Part shown: one piece after another, positions 1 through 9,591 of the stretch
Layout of the letters: each line of letters starts with the position of its first letter
Position numbering within the stretch: position 1 is the stretch's first letter
Program-made: the position numbers and the translations under genes
Notes under the pieces: generated by a model
The model's input: only the letters and a program-made list of their open reading frames with translations
The model's database searches: none
What the model was told of the DNA's origin: nothing
Assembly (NCBI RefSeq): GCF_902158555.1
Contig: NZ_CABGGS010000043.1
Location: 310,001-374,000, forward strand
Origin: Klebsiella spallanzanii
GTDB lineage: Bacteria > Pseudomonadota > Gammaproteobacteria > Enterobacterales > Enterobacteriaceae
Reading direction: 5' to 3'
DNA: 64,000 nt

Positions 1-587
1 ATGCAGTAGCGGCTGCCCAGTTCGGTCAGCGTCTCGGTAATAACGCCGAGGTTAGGATCGCCCTCTTTCACGCGGAAAATGGACGTACCGCCCATACCGT
101 CCAGCGGCTTGAGGATGATATCGCCATGTTTTTCCCAGAAGGCTTTTAATTGGGTTTTATTACGGGTGACCAGCGTTTCCGGGGTCAGCTCGGAGAACCA
201 GGCAGTAAACAGCTTTTCATTGCAGTCGCGCAGGCTTCGCGGCTTGTTGACGATAAGCGTCCCTTTCTCTTCGGCGCGTTCCAGAATATAGGTGGCGTAG
301 ATAAACTCGGTATCGAACGGTGGGTCCTTACGCATCAGAATGACGTCGAGGTCAGCCAGAGGCAGATCCTGCTCACCGTTGAACTCGTACCATTTATCGT
401 AATTTTGCTCGACGCTCAGCTTGCGCGTACGGGCGCGGGCTTCACCGTTGATTAAGTACAGGTCATTCATCTCCATATAATGGAGTTCATAGCCGCGACG
501 CTGCGCTTCCAGCAACATGGCGAAGCTGGTGTCTTTCTTGATGTTGATGGTTGCGATGGGGTCCATCACGATGCCGAGCTTGATCAT
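1..587 (-). CDS. gshB: Glutathione synthetase, N-terminal 195 residues (runs off the left edge)
   Basis: ATP-dependent ligase that joins gamma-glutamylcysteine and glycine in the second step of cytoplasmic glutathione synthesis. The visible part starts MIKLGIVMDP, the typical start of enterobacterial GshB, and includes the conserved stretches RKDPPFDTEFIYATY and ILKPLDGMGG, the latter in the ATP-grasp fold. About 195 of roughly 315 residues are present; the rest lies beyond position 1. The start codon at 585-587 is 20 bases downstream of the rsmE stop, so rsmE and gshB are probably co-transcribed. No internal stop or frame break is visible. Confidence 0.96.
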   Translation of the reverse strand, partial: MIKLGIVMDPIATINIKKDTSFAMLLEAQRRGYELHYMEMNDLYLINGEARARTRKLSVEQNYDKWYEFNGEQDLPLADLDVILMRKDPPFDTEFIYATYILERAEEKGTLIVNKPRSLRDCNEKLFTAWFSELTPETLVTRNKTQLKAFWEKHGDIILKPLDGMGGTSIFRVKEGDPNLGVITETLTELGSRYC

Positions 588-607
588 TGTTCTTCTCCGT
601 TAACGCT

Positions 608-1339
608 TCAACCTAAGTCGCCAAAACGCACCTGCAGGGCGGTTATGGCAGTGAGCGCAGTTGTCTCTGTACGCAGAACGCGCGGTCCCAACAGGATATC
701 AGTAAACTGATAGCGAGCGGTCATGGCTATCTCTTCCGCCGACAGGCCGCCTTCGGGGCCAATCAGCAGGCGAACGCGCTCGACCGGTAGCGGCAGCGTG
801 TTAATGCTGGCGCTGGCGCGAGGGTGCAAATTAAGCTTCAGCCCCTCGTCCTGCTCCGCACACCAGGCTTCGAGCTGCATTGCCGGGCGGATCTCCGGCA
901 CCACGTTGCGGCCGCTTTGCTCGCAGGCGGCAATGGCGATTTTTTGCCACTGCTGGATCTTCTTCTGTAAACGTTCGGCATCCAGTTTAACGCCACAGCG
1001 TTCGGAAAACAGTGGCGTTATGAGGCTTACACCAAGTTCGATCGATTTCTGGATGGTGAATTCCATTTTTTCGCCACGGGACATGACCTGGCCTAAATGG
1101 ATATGCAGCGGTGATTCGCGATCGTCGATTTTGCTACTCTGTACTTCAACCAGAACATTTTTCTTACCGGCTTCGACAATGACCGCTTCGAAAACCTGAT
1201 TGCTGCCGTCAAAAAGCTCAATTGCCTGACCTTTACCCATACGTAAAACGCGACCGACATGGTTAGCCGCGTCGTCGGAGAGGGCAATCTGATTACCCGT
1301 CGTAATACGTTCCGGGTGATGGATGCGAGGAATGCGCAT
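608..1339 (-). CDS. rsmE: 16S rRNA m3U1498 methyltransferase
   Basis: SPOUT-family enzyme that methylates N3 of uridine 1498 of 16S rRNA in the 30S subunit. The 243-residue product starts [10 protein letters not shown] and carries the C-terminal knot motifs [10 protein letters not shown] and [12 protein letters not shown] that bind S-adenosylmethionine. A longer reading frame starts upstream at 1405, but the start at 1337-1339 matches the family length and N-terminus. It lies between endA and gshB in the usual gene order. The function is assigned by near-identity with E. coli RsmE as remembered. Confidence 0.95.
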   Translation of the reverse strand: MRIPRIHHPERITTGNQIALSDDAANHVGRVLRMGKGQAIELFDGSNQVFEAVIVEAGKKNVLVEVQSSKIDDRESPLHIHLGQVMSRGEKMEFTIQKSIELGVSLITPLFSERCGVKLDAERLQKKIQQWQKIAIAACEQSGRNVVPEIRPAMQLEAWCAEQDEGLKLNLHPRASASINTLPLPVERVRLLIGPEGGLSAEEIAMTARYQFTDILLGPRVLRTETTALTAITALQVRFGDLG

Positions 1340-1429
1340 GTTTGATATTCCGTTCTTCGCGCAGATGTTGTCTTCCCCCATCAAGGGGGAAGAGTGAAGC
1401 TGCAAATTAACAATTGCCGCTAGTGTAGG

Positions 1430-2137
1430 TTAGCTCTTTTGCGCCTGGCAAGCCTGCAGGACGTAAGGATTGTGGTTGCCCTGAACTTTGGCAATACGCG
1501 CGTCGCGCTCGCATTCCCAGGTGGTCACCGGATACTGCTTATCCCAGGCGGTAAACAGCTGGGTTTGTTGGCGGGAAAGGTTTAGCTGATAGCGGTCGCG
1601 CATATAGAAGTAGGTTCGGGCGATAGATCCCCGGGCGCGAACCGGCGGCTCGGCGACTTTGTCTTTGAAATCGACCTTCATAGCACACTGGCCGTACTGA
1701 CCCTCGCCACCGTTCCACTGGCTGTACATAAAGTTGCCGCGATCGCCATTGACCTCGCCAACTGCGGGCTGCAGATTATGCATGTCGCTTTCCATTTTGC
1801 GGTATTCCGGGTCTTTGGCGCAGTTTTTTCGCCCGCCGTCTTGCCAGCACTGGCGCTGATGGCCGAACTGCCATGCCGGTACCACATGTTCCCACTCTAC
1901 CCGGCTGGCGCGGTTTTCATTTTTACGCACTTTGTAGCCACAAGATTCCAGGTCGATAACGCCCTTTTTCCCCTGCCAGTTGATTTTACAGCCGCAGTAG
2001 AAATCGCCGGGGACGTCGGCGTTCACTTTGACGCCAGCGGCCTTGGCCTGGGAAAAACTGTTGATGCCTTCCGCCGCGAGCGGGGCGCACGCCGCCGCGC
2101 TAAGAAAAGCGGCGGCAAAAATAGAAATACGGGACAT
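1430..2137 (-). CDS. endA: Periplasmic endonuclease I
   Basis: Periplasmic DNA-specific endonuclease of 235 residues. The first 22 or so residues are a signal peptide (hydrophobic [15 protein letters not shown], cleavage expected after AAEG or nearby). The mature part contains [19 protein letters not shown], the beta-beta-alpha-metal nuclease motif with its catalytic histidine, and many cysteines (CGCK, CGYK, CWQ, NCAKD) as in the family. The start at 2135-2137 is chosen because upstream residues of the longer frame do not resemble a signal peptide. It sits between sprT and rsmE on the same strand, as in E. coli. Confidence 0.95.
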   Translation of the reverse strand: MSRISIFAAAFLSAAACAPLAAEGINSFSQAKAAGVKVNADVPGDFYCGCKINWQGKKGVIDLESCGYKVRKNENRASRVEWEHVVPAWQFGHQRQCWQDGGRKNCAKDPEYRKMESDMHNLQPAVGEVNGDRGNFMYSQWNGGEGQYGQCAMKVDFKDKVAEPPVRARGSIARTYFYMRDRYQLNLSRQQTQLFTAWDKQYPVTTWECERDARIAKVQGNHNPYVLQACQAQKS

Positions 2138-2231
2138 TGTGAACTCCGTGTCAAAACGAGCCCGCAACGTAGCGAATGTGGTTGCCCGACGCAATCAGTC
2201 AGATCAGAAAATTTCCAATTATTTCCGGAGA

Positions 2232-2732
2232 TTACTTTTCCGCCACCAGAACATCGCCGCAGCGGACGCAGCGGTAGGTGGCTTCCCCACGCACTACGCG
2301 ATTGTGACGGCGGACGGTTAGCTGGTGCTGCTGACACTGGCAGCGGTAGGAGAAGGTGTTTTTGCGCACCGAGTCGAGTTCGAAACGATGGGTACGTAGG
2401 GCCGGAACGCCCAGTACGCTTTCCATCATCCATTTCCACTCTTTACCGTGCGGCGCGACGCGGCCAAAGTGTTTCCATACCAGCAGATGAGCCAGCTCAT
2501 GCGGCACGACTTCGTCGATAAAAGCCTGCTGGTTTTCCAGCAGCAGCACTGGGTTAAGGCGAATTTCGTTTTTTTCCAGCCAGGCGGTGCCTGCCGAGGT
2601 TCCCCGCTGCTGATAAACCAGCGCCGGTTCAGGGTAGCTTCGCCCCAGTTTGAGGTTCGCTTTGGCCAGACTCTCCCGCAGGCTGCGCATAACGGCCTGT
2701 TGCAGGGCAATGGGAATTCGGGGTGTTTTCAT
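2232..2732 (-). CDS. sprT: SprT family zinc-metalloprotease-like protein
   Basis: A 166-residue protein of the SprT-like family. It shows the zinc motif HELAH (in [14 protein letters not shown]) and a C-terminal zinc ribbon made by CQCQ and CVRCGD pairs, so both expected metal sites are intact. Length equals the E. coli protein (about 165). The family is related to the Spartan DNA-protein crosslink proteases, but the role of the bacterial member is poorly defined. It is followed by endA at a distance of about 95 bases. Confidence 0.93.
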   Translation of the reverse strand: MKTPRIPIALQQAVMRSLRESLAKANLKLGRSYPEPALVYQQRGTSAGTAWLEKNEIRLNPVLLLENQQAFIDEVVPHELAHLLVWKHFGRVAPHGKEWKWMMESVLGVPALRTHRFELDSVRKNTFSYRCQCQQHQLTVRRHNRVVRGEATYRCVRCGDVLVAEK

Positions 2733-2807
2733 AGCGCCAGAGGATAGTGCGGCAGGAAGTCGAGAGCAAGAAGAAGCTTCCTCCCGGGCGGGAGGAAGCC
2801 TGTTGGG

Positions 2808-4202
2808 TTAGTCGCGAGCGCCGATTTCGCGCAGTTTACGGCCTTTCATCAGGTTACGTTCGATATGTTCCAGAGAGACGTTTTTAGTTTCTGGAATCAG
2901 CCACAGCGTCAGGAAGATGAACAGAACGTTCAGACCGCCATAGACCCAGAAGGTATTGGCGCTGCCCAGCGAGTTCAACATGGTCAGGAACGTTGCGCCG
3001 ACGATCATGTTGGCAATCCAGTTGGTTGCCGTTGAGCAGGTGATACCGAAATCACGCCCTTTCAGCGGCTGGATTTCAGAGCAGAGTACCCAAATCAGCG
3101 GACCGGCGCTCATCGCAAAACCAACGATAAACATCAGCAGCATCAGTACGGCAAAGTACTGCGCGGTGGCGGAGTGGATACCGATATGCATCATACTACC
3201 CAGCACGCCCATACCGACGGCCATGACGATAAAACCGAGGATCAGGGTTGGTTTACGGCCCCAGCGGTCTACCAGACCGATGGCAATAAAGGTTGCCAGA
3301 ACGTTGGTCAGGCCGACGATCACCGTACCCCACATCTGTTCGGTGGTATTGGCATAGCCTGCGAGTTCAAAGATTTTCGGCGCGTAATACATGATGACGT
3401 TCATACCGGTGAACTGTTGCATCACTTGCAGCAGAACGCCGAGGAACACCGCGCGACGGAAATTGCTGTTTTCTTTAAACAGCGACCAGCCGGATTGTTT
3501 TACCTTCAGGCTTTCGCGGATCTCATCCAGCTCGCGTTTCGCTTCAGCGCTGGTGTCTCGCAGGCGCAGCAGCACGCGTTCGGCATCGACAAAGCGGCGC
3601 TTAGCGGCAAACCAGCGCGGGCTATCCGGCAGGAAGATGACGCCAATCAGCAGTAGAATCGCCGGGATAATGATGACGCCCAGCATCCAGCGCCATGCGC
3701 CGCTGTAGCTGAAAGCGGTATCCGAAAGATAAGCGCCGAGAATGCCAATGGTGATCATCAACTGATACATCGAAATCATGCTGCCACGAATTTTTTCCGG
3801 CGCGATTTCCGACAGATACAGCGGAGCAGTGTAGGACGCGACGCCAACCGCCAGCCCGAGCAGCACGCGGGAGATCAGCAGCACTTCAACGTTTGGAGCG
3901 GCCGCCGAGAACAGCGAACCGGCAACGAACAGTATAGCGCCAATCATCAGGCTTTTTTTGCGTCCGAGTTTGAAAGAGAGCCAGCCGCTACCGACTGCGC
4001 CAACGGCGGCGCCGAACATCATTGAGCTCACCACCCATTCCTGGGTATGAGCGCTTATCTGAAACTCGTTGGCAATAAAGGGTAAGGCACCCGCAATCAC
4101 ACCGATATCAAGGCCGAACAGCAGGCCAGCCAGTGCGGCGAGGAAGCAGACAAAGAACGTCATCGTCTTGTTCGAGCGCCCTTGTTTTTTGTTGTCAGGC
4201 AT
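2808..4202 (-). CDS. galP: Galactose:proton symporter (MFS sugar porter)
   Basis: Inner-membrane galactose/H+ symporter of 464 residues with twelve hydrophobic segments. Family signatures are visible: LGRKKSL after helix 2, [14 protein letters not shown], the loop motif [24 protein letters not shown] in helix 7, DRWGRKP, and the C-terminal [12 protein letters not shown]. The start [12 protein letters not shown] is that of GalP. Monocistronic between sprT and metK; the upstream region holds a GalR/GalS-like operator next to a CRP-like site, consistent with galactose induction and glucose repression. Confidence 0.96.
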   Translation of the reverse strand: MPDNKKQGRSNKTMTFFVCFLAALAGLLFGLDIGVIAGALPFIANEFQISAHTQEWVVSSMMFGAAVGAVGSGWLSFKLGRKKSLMIGAILFVAGSLFSAAAPNVEVLLISRVLLGLAVGVASYTAPLYLSEIAPEKIRGSMISMYQLMITIGILGAYLSDTAFSYSGAWRWMLGVIIIPAILLLIGVIFLPDSPRWFAAKRRFVDAERVLLRLRDTSAEAKRELDEIRESLKVKQSGWSLFKENSNFRRAVFLGVLLQVMQQFTGMNVIMYYAPKIFELAGYANTTEQMWGTVIVGLTNVLATFIAIGLVDRWGRKPTLILGFIVMAVGMGVLGSMMHIGIHSATAQYFAVLMLLMFIVGFAMSAGPLIWVLCSEIQPLKGRDFGITCSTATNWIANMIVGATFLTMLNSLGSANTFWVYGGLNVLFIFLTLWLIPETKNVSLEHIERNLMKGRKLREIGARD

Positions 4203-4267
4203 AACGCCCTCCAGTTGAGTTATTGATTCTGTCGATGCTTAGGGTAGGGAAGTCTGTAGTAAAAAAA

Positions 4268-4283
4268 TGTGATAGTAATCACG
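4268..4283 (-). promoter_or_regulatory. CRP-like binding site upstream of galP
   Basis: TGTGATAGTAATCACG reads as a near-consensus CRP site (TGTGA, six bases, TCACA with one mismatch). Its centre lies about 73 bases upstream of the galP start codon. It sits directly beside a GalR-like operator, matching the known catabolite control of galP in E. coli. Confidence 0.65.
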
Positions 4284-4286
4284 TCT

Positions 4287-4302
4287 GTGTAATCGGTTAC
4301 AC
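4287..4302 (-). promoter_or_regulatory. GalR/GalS operator upstream of galP
   Basis: GTGTAATCGGTTACAC is a perfect-class match to the GalR/GalS consensus GTGKAANCGNTTNCAC, a 16-base palindrome. It lies four bases from the CRP-like site and about 85 bases before the galP start, so repression in the absence of galactose is expected. Confidence 0.75.
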
Positions 4303-4530
4303 TACCGTAAAGAAACGTAATTCATTTAATTTTATTATAATCAATGAATTATATAAGTTTAGGCGAAGAAATTAAAAACGCTAATCAGAGTTTCCTGAAA
4401 TATTGTGTAACATAGTGATGCATTATTGCATTAAGAGTGTTTAATGATGAAAAATTCGCTTCGTGAGTGATGTAATCGCTTTCATTTAACTTTTGTGACA
4501 AAGGGAGGAATGGCGCTGCGAGGATGTGAG
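4303..4530. other. AT-rich intergenic stretch between galP and metK
   Basis: This stretch between the galP regulatory sites and the metK terminator is strongly AT-rich and has no convincing gene on either strand. A short minus-strand frame reaching into metK has no family resemblance. No clear RNA gene was recognised. Confidence 0.5.
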
Positions 4531-4561
4531 AAAATAAAAAGGCCAGCACGCGGCTGGCCTT
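4531..4561 (-). terminator. Intrinsic terminator of metK
   Basis: Read on the minus strand, AGGCCAGC and GCTGGCCT form an eight-base-pair stem around a five-base loop followed by TTTTTATTTT. It lies 20 bases after the metK stop codon. Confidence 0.85.
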
Positions 4562-4581
4562 AAAAGTGAGGAGAGCGTGGC

Positions 4582-5736
4582 TTATTTCAGACCGGCCGCT
4601 TCGCGCAGCTGGGCTGCTTTGTCGGTTTTTTCCCATGGGAAATGTTCGCGACCAAAGTGACCGTATGCTGCCGTCTCTTTGTAGATCGGGTGCAGCAGAT
4701 CCAGCATCTGAATCAGGCCGTATGGACGCAGGTCGAAGAACTCGCGTACCAGCAGGGTCAGCTGTTCAGACGGCACTTTTTCGGTACCGAAGGTTTCAAC
4801 CATGATTGAAGTCGGTTCAGCGACGCCGATAGCGTAAGAAACCTGAATCTCGCAACGGTCAGCCAGACCAGCCGCCACGATGTTTTTCGCAACATAGCGT
4901 GCCGCATAGGCTGCAGAACGGTCCACTTTTGATGGATCTTTACCGGAGAATGCGCCGCCGCCGTGACGAGCCATGCCGCCGTAGGTATCAACGATAATTT
5001 TACGCCCGGTCAGGCCGCAGTCGCCCATTGGTCCGCCGATAACAAAACGGCCTGTTGGGTTGATGAAGAATTTGGTTGCGCTGGTCAGCCACTCGGTCGG
5101 CAGAACCGGTTTGATAATCTCTTCCATCACTGCTTCCTGCAGTGATTTCTGATCGATGCTTTCGGCATGCTGGGTAGACAGAACAACCGCATCAATACCG
5201 ACAACTTTACCGTCGTCGTACTGGAAAGTGACCTGGCTTTTCGCATCCGGGCGCAGCCACGGCAGAGTGCCATTTTTGCGAACTTCAGCCTGACGCTGCA
5301 CCAGACGGTGAGCATAGGTGATCGGCGCTGGCATCAGTACATCGGTTTCGTTGGTGGCGTAGCCAAACATCAGGCCCTGGTCGCCCGCACCCTGTTCCAG
5401 CGGATCGGCACGGTCAACGCCCTGGTTGATGTCCGGAGACTGTTTGCCGATAGCGCTCAGGACCGCGCAGGAGTTGGCATCAAAGCCCATATCGGAATGC
5501 ACGTAGCCAATTTCACGCACCGTGTTACGGGTGATCTCTTCGATATCAACCCATGCGCTGGTGGTGATTTCACCGCCAACCAGAACCATGCCGGTCTTGA
5601 CGTAGGTTTCACATGCTACGCGCGCTTTCGGATCCTGCTCAAGGATTGCATCAAGCACGGCATCGGAGATTTGGTCAGCAATTTTGTCAGGATGCCCTTC
5701 TGATACGGACTCGGACGTAAAGAGGTGTTTTGCCAT
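4582..5736 (-). CDS. metK: S-adenosylmethionine synthetase
   Basis: Makes S-adenosylmethionine from methionine and ATP in the cytoplasm; essential in most bacteria. The 384-residue product has the family motifs GHPDK (residues 14-18), GAGDQG (116-121) and the glycine-rich [16 protein letters not shown] near residue 260. Length equals the E. coli enzyme. It is transcribed alone, has its own terminator, and has tandem MetJ-like boxes about 110-145 bases upstream of its start, indicating repression by the methionine regulon. Confidence 0.97.
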   Translation of the reverse strand: MAKHLFTSESVSEGHPDKIADQISDAVLDAILEQDPKARVACETYVKTGMVLVGGEITTSAWVDIEEITRNTVREIGYVHSDMGFDANSCAVLSAIGKQSPDINQGVDRADPLEQGAGDQGLMFGYATNETDVLMPAPITYAHRLVQRQAEVRKNGTLPWLRPDAKSQVTFQYDDGKVVGIDAVVLSTQHAESIDQKSLQEAVMEEIIKPVLPTEWLTSATKFFINPTGRFVIGGPMGDCGLTGRKIIVDTYGGMARHGGGAFSGKDPSKVDRSAAYAARYVAKNIVAAGLADRCEIQVSYAIGVAEPTSIMVETFGTEKVPSEQLTLLVREFFDLRPYGLIQMLDLLHPIYKETAAYGHFGREHFPWEKTDKAAQLREAAGLK

Positions 5737-5847
5737 GTTTTATTTCACCTGTGGACGATTCGGGTAGCTCATACTGTTGTGTAGAGAGGCTTTGACGGAT
5801 GACCCTACCAAAGCTTGCAGGTAGTGACACGAGCAGTCTGAGTGTTA

Positions 5848-5879
5848 ATCAGTATAGATGGATTAACTTCTGGACGGCT
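5848..5879 (-). promoter_or_regulatory. Tandem MetJ-like boxes in the metK promoter
   Basis: Read on the minus strand this is a run of 8-base units AGCCGTCC, AGAAGTTA, ATCCATCT, ATACTGAT. The first two fit the met-box consensus AGACGTCT at five to six positions; the others are weaker. A TATACT hexamer (5851-5856, minus strand) inside the array could be the -10 element. MetJ control of metK is established in E. coli; the exact boundaries here are my reading. Confidence 0.55.
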
Positions 5880-6438
5880 ATTTTAGGTCAGTTCTTGACC
5901 CCATTTCCAGCCTTTTTTGATATTCGTCGCATTTATGGAAAAAGGGCGGTGGCAATTTTTCCTGACAACCCCCGGCAAAGCACATATTTTTATTTTGCTT
6001 TTTACCCCGCTTATCGGTATAAAACGCCGCGCGCGGCTCATTAAAAAAGCGCACGAGCTTTCATCTCGTGATGCCACTTCCAGCCGGGTTAAGCAGTCTG
6101 TATTTACAGAGTCCCGCAGCGGCGTTTGCGCTGGCTGTTCGGAATGTATAGCTTTGGCTTGTCGCTGGCCCGTATCGGGGCAGTGTGGAGGTGATCCCAG
6201 ATAATGAACCCACGTTTTTCGCCTGATTCGCCGCGTCGTTCCGTCGCGCGTCACTATCCCGCAACCTGCATCACTCTCATGCAAACCTGCCGATGTTCTA
6301 CCCATCTCGGCGCTTCTCAGGATTCCAGGGCCGGTCGGCCATCGGACAACTGAACAAGGGCGCTCTTGCGATAGCAAGGGTTTTCTCGTGGTTTCTCCGG
6401 ACTGTCATACTCCGTTCGGGTACGTGCTTTACGATGAT
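5880..6438. other. Long metK-yqgB/speA intergenic region
   Basis: A stretch of about 560 bases without a supported gene. It holds the putative plus-strand promoter of yqgB-speA and a long transcribed leader. A small hairpin (CACGAG at 6052-6057 with CTCGTG at 6065-6070) lies just after that promoter. Open frames on both strands here lack family resemblance. A long untranslated leader before speA is also found in E. coli. Confidence 0.5.
5994..6023 (+). promoter_or_regulatory. Candidate sigma-70 promoter for yqgB-speA
   Basis: TTTGCT (5994-5999) and TATAAA (6018-6023) are separated by 18 bases and fit a sigma-70 promoter. Transcription from here would give a leader of about 400 bases before yqgB. 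The assignment rests only on hexamer fit and spacing. Confidence 0.4.
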
Positions 6439-6570
6439 ATGAATAAGAAACCGGTCGCGCAGTCGCAAGATCAGCACTATCTGCTGGGATTTCGGACTGT
6501 TTATGGGTTGTTATCGCTTCTTCGGATTGCGATAGTAGTCAACTGTTTTACACTTGTTAATAAAATTTGA
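6439..6570 (+). CDS. yqgB: YqgB small acid-stress protein
   Basis: A 43-residue protein starting MNKKPVAQ and ending [14 protein letters not shown], which matches the ends of E. coli YqgB closely while the middle differs. YqgB was reported in Salmonella and E. coli as an acid-stress-related small protein; its biochemical role is unsettled. The C-terminal half is hydrophobic and could associate with membrane. Its stop codon (6568-6570) overlaps the ribosome-binding site of speA, so translation of the two is probably coupled. Placement directly before speA is the same as in E. coli. Confidence 0.82.
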   Translation: MNKKPVAQSQDQHYLLGFRTVYGLLSLLRIAIVVNCFTLVNKI

Positions 6571-6578
6571 GGTTCGCT

Positions 6579-8555
6579 ATGTCTGACGACATGTCTTTGT
6601 TTTCGCCTTCGTCAGCAGGCGATCACGGTGTACTACGTTCCATGCAGGAGGTTGCGATGAGCTCCCAGGAAGCCAGCAAGATGCTACGTACTTATAATAT
6701 TGCCTGGTGGGGTAATAACTACTACGACGTTAACGAACTGGGCCATATCAGCGTCTGCCCGGATCCCGACGTCCCGGAAGCGCGCGTTGACCTTGCCGAG
6801 CTGGTGAAAGCGCGTGAAGCACAGGGGCAGCGTCTGCCTGCGCTGTTCTGCTTCCCGCAGATTTTACAGCATCGCCTGCGTTCAATTAATGCCGCCTTTA
6901 AACGCGCGCGTGAGTCTTACGGCTATAACGGTGACTACTTCCTGGTTTATCCGATCAAGGTGAACCAGCATCGCCGCGTGATTGAATCGCTGATCCACTC
7001 CGGCGAACCGCTGGGTCTGGAAGCCGGCTCGAAAGCTGAGCTGATGGCGGTCCTCGCGCACGCAGGTATGACCCGCAGCGTGATTGTGTGTAACGGTTAT
7101 AAAGACCGTGAATATATCCGCCTGGCGCTGGTGGGTGAAAAGATGGGCCATAAAGTCTATCTGGTCATCGAGAAGATGTCGGAAATCGCTATCGTGCTGG
7201 AAGAAGCCGAGCGCCTCAACGTGGTGCCGCGTCTTGGCGTACGTGCGCGTCTGGCGTCTCAGGGCTCCGGCAAATGGCAGTCCTCCGGTGGAGAAAAGTC
7301 AAAATTCGGCCTCGCGGCTACGCAGGTTCTGCAACTGGTTGAGATTCTGCGTGCCGCTGGGCATCTGGATAGCCTGCAGTTGCTGCACTTCCACCTTGGC
7401 TCGCAGATGGCCAATATACGCGACATCGCCACCGGTGTGCGTGAATCGGCGCGTTTCTACGTCGAACTGCATAAGCTGGGCGTGAATATTCAGTGCTTCG
7501 ATGTTGGCGGCGGTCTCGGCGTTGATTATGAAGGGACGCGTTCGCAGTCCGACTGCTCGGTCAACTACGGTCTGAACGAGTACGCTAATAACATTATCTG
7601 GGCGATTGGCGATGCCTGTGAAGAGAACGGTCTGCCGCATCCGACGGTGATTACCGAATCAGGCCGCGCGGTCACTGCGCACCACACCGTACTGGTCTCG
7701 AATATTATTGGCGTTGAGCGTAACGAATACACTGAGGCGACCCCGCCAGCGGAAGACGCCGCGCGTCCGCTGCAAAGCATGTGGGAAACCTGGCAGGAGA
7801 TGCACGAGACCGGCAACCGCCGCTCGCTGCGTGAATGGCTGCACGACAGCCAGATGGATCTGCATGACATTCATATCGGCTACTCCTCCGGCACCTTTAA
7901 TCTTCAGGAGCGCGCCTGGGCGGAACAGCTGTATCTGAATATGTGCCATGAAGTGCAGAAACAGCTCGACCCAAGCAATCGCGCGCATCGTCCTATTATC
8001 GACGAACTGCAGGAGCGCATGGCGGATAAGATTTACGTCAACTTCTCCCTGTTCCAGTCGATGCCGGATGCATGGGGTATCGATCAGCTATTCCCGGTGA
8101 TGCCGCTGGAAGGGCTGAATATGGTGCCGGAACGCCGTGCGGTGCTGCTGGATATCACCTGCGATTCCGATGGCGCTATTGACCACTATGTGGATGGCGA
8201 TGGTATTGCGACCACCATGCCGATGCCGGAATACGACCCGGAGAACCCGCCAATGCTGGGCTTCTTTATGGTTGGCGCCTATCAGGAAATTCTCGGCAAT
8301 ATGCACAACCTGTTCGGCGATACGGAAGCCGTAGATGTGTTTGTGTTCCCTGACGGCAGCGTGGAAGTTGAGCTGTCAGATGAAGGGGATACCGTGGCGG
8401 ATATGCTGCAGTACGTGCAGTTGGATCCGAACACGCTGCTGACTCAGTTCCGCGATCAGGTGAAAAAGACGGATCTGGATGCTGCTTTGCAGCAGCAATT
8501 CCTTGAAGAATTCGAGGCAGGTTTATATGGATATACCTATCTCGAAGATGAATAA
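6579..8555 (+). CDS. speA: Biosynthetic arginine decarboxylase
   Basis: PLP enzyme converting arginine to agmatine, the first step of the agmatine route to putrescine. The 658-residue product starts MSDDMSLF, equal in length to E. coli SpeA. Lys127 in YPIKVNQ is the PLP lysine; the glycine-rich [15 protein letters not shown] and the C-terminal DITCDSDG, carrying the active-site cysteine, are intact. The ATG at 6579 is preceded by TGAGG at a good distance; an in-frame TTG at 6567 is less likely. A second possible start, [10 protein letters not shown], lies 26 residues in, as noted for E. coli. speB, the next enzyme, lies about 1 kb downstream. Confidence 0.97.
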   Translation: MSDDMSLFSPSSAGDHGVLRSMQEVAMSSQEASKMLRTYNIAWWGNNYYDVNELGHISVCPDPDVPEARVDLAELVKAREAQGQRLPALFCFPQILQHRLRSINAAFKRARESYGYNGDYFLVYPIKVNQHRRVIESLIHSGEPLGLEAGSKAELMAVLAHAGMTRSVIVCNGYKDREYIRLALVGEKMGHKVYLVIEKMSEIAIVLEEAERLNVVPRLGVRARLASQGSGKWQSSGGEKSKFGLAATQVLQLVEILRAAGHLDSLQLLHFHLGSQMANIRDIATGVRESARFYVELHKLGVNIQCFDVGGGLGVDYEGTRSQSDCSVNYGLNEYANNIIWAIGDACEENGLPHPTVITESGRAVTAHHTVLVSNIIGVERNEYTEATPPAEDAARPLQSMWETWQEMHETGNRRSLREWLHDSQMDLHDIHIGYSSGTFNLQERAWAEQLYLNMCHEVQKQLDPSNRAHRPIIDELQERMADKIYVNFSLFQSMPDAWGIDQLFPVMPLEGLNMVPERRAVLLDITCDSDGAIDHYVDGDGIATTMPMPEYDPENPPMLGFFMVGAYQEILGNMHNLFGDTEAVDVFVFPDGSVEVELSDEGDTVADMLQYVQLDPNTLLTQFRDQVKKTDLDAALQQQFLEEFEAGLYGYTYLEDE

Positions 8556-8573
8556 TTAAGAGTATTCCGCTTG

Positions 8574-8609
8574 AGAGCTGATTTATTTATATAAATCGGC
8601 TCTTTTTTT
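8574..8609 (+). terminator. Intrinsic terminator of speA
   Basis: AGAGCTGATTTAT and ATAAATCGGCTCT form a 13-base-pair stem (one G-U pair) with a four-base loop, followed by a run of T. It follows the speA stop by 18 bases and separates speA from the lipoprotein gene. Confidence 0.85.
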
Positions 8610-8706
8610 ATTGATAGAATCTGAAATAGAACCATCTACGCTTTTTAATTTTATTAATACCGTTACTATTACTGGCAGCTGACCTCGCAGCAGAAAAGGA
8701 TGAAAG

Positions 8707-9438
8707 ATGAAAGGATTTAAAGTTAACGGCGTGATTGCCGGAATATTATTATTATTAGGTGGTTGCTCCAGCTCAATGCAGTCCAGCAGGGCACCGGCTT
8801 CAGATGTAGGAACAGCCTGGGGCGGCGACGTACACTCAACGGTTAAGGGCGTCTCGGTTGAGCGAGCGGAACGCGAGCCCTCTGAAATGGTATTAATAAA
8901 CTATTCGACTAAATACCAGTCGGGATACGACAAGGTATACAGCATTCGTATCAGCGAGCTGGAATATGCCGTGCGTGATGCTAATTTTAACTCTCTGCCG
9001 ATTACTCGCCGCTACAACTCATCGGTCGGGCAATGGCAATATATTATTCCAGCCAGAGTTGGAATGAACTATCAACTGTATGTGCGTAATCACAGTCGCA
9101 ATACAAACTATGAAATTGTTGCGACGGTTGATGGCCTGGACGTGCTAAACGGTAAACCGGGTTCTTTAAACAACAACGGTTATATCGTTAATGCAGGCGA
9201 TTCGCTGGCGATCAAAGGGTTCAGAAAAGATAAGCATACGGAGGCGGCATTCCAGTTCTCTGATGCCGCGGATTCCTATGCGGCTAACTCTGCGCAAGGA
9301 GACGTCCGCAATACCGGCGTGATTGGTTTTGCGGCGTTTGCATTACAGGGTCCTGCTGCGAAAACGTTGCCGCCGTGCCCAGCCCAGGCTTTCCCGGCAG
9401 ACAGCAACGACTATGCGCCGCCGCCTTGTCGTAAATAA
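8707..9438 (+). CDS. Putative outer-membrane lipoprotein of unknown function
   Basis: A 243-residue protein with an N-terminal hydrophobic segment and lipobox LLGGC, so Cys20 should be lipidated; Ser at +2 predicts the outer membrane. No named family is recognised. The body has a conserved-looking stretch (about residues 140-190) reading GLDVLNGKPGSLNNNGYIVNAGDSLAIKGFRK, then FQFSDAADSYAANS, and a C-terminal tail rich in proline with two cysteines (PPCPAQ, PPPCRK) that might pair. Such a fold resembles secreted proteins found in other gammaproteobacteria, but I cannot give a function. It lies alone between speA and speB, flanked by terminators on both sides, and is absent at this place in E. 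coli K-12. Upstream DNA and the start of the gene are AT-rich. Confidence 0.8.
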   Translation: MKGFKVNGVIAGILLLLGGCSSSMQSSRAPASDVGTAWGGDVHSTVKGVSVERAEREPSEMVLINYSTKYQSGYDKVYSIRISELEYAVRDANFNSLPITRRYNSSVGQWQYIIPARVGMNYQLYVRNHSRNTNYEIVATVDGLDVLNGKPGSLNNNGYIVNAGDSLAIKGFRKDKHTEAAFQFSDAADSYAANSAQGDVRNTGVIGFAAFALQGPAAKTLPPCPAQAFPADSNDYAPPPCRK

Positions 9439-9506
9439 ACGCTTTGCTTGAAGCCGGTTAGTTTTAGGGCGATAATTACGTCCAATATGCTATATATGTA
9501 TACCCA

Positions 9507-9548
9507 AACCCTTTCTCGTCGGGCCTAACGACGCGAAAGGGTTTTTTT
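9507..9548 (+). terminator. Intrinsic terminator after the lipoprotein gene
   Basis: AACCCTTTC.TCGTCG pairs with CGACGCGAAAGGGTT around GGCCTAA, followed by TTTTTTTAT. It ends the lipoprotein transcript 44 bases before the speB start codon, which implies that speB has a promoter inside or just after this short gap or depends on read-through. Confidence 0.8.
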
Positions 9549-9591
9549 ATATCTTTTTCAAATACCAAGACGGCAAAAAGAGGTCATACCC

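Noticed and set aside
4385-4636. 83-residue minus-strand frame overlapping the end of metK
   Set aside because: It spans the metK terminator and an AT-rich gap; no support as a gene.
5883-6377. 164-residue minus-strand frame upstream of metK
   Set aside because: It lies in the metK/speA leader region, lacks a ribosome-binding site and has no similarity I recognise.
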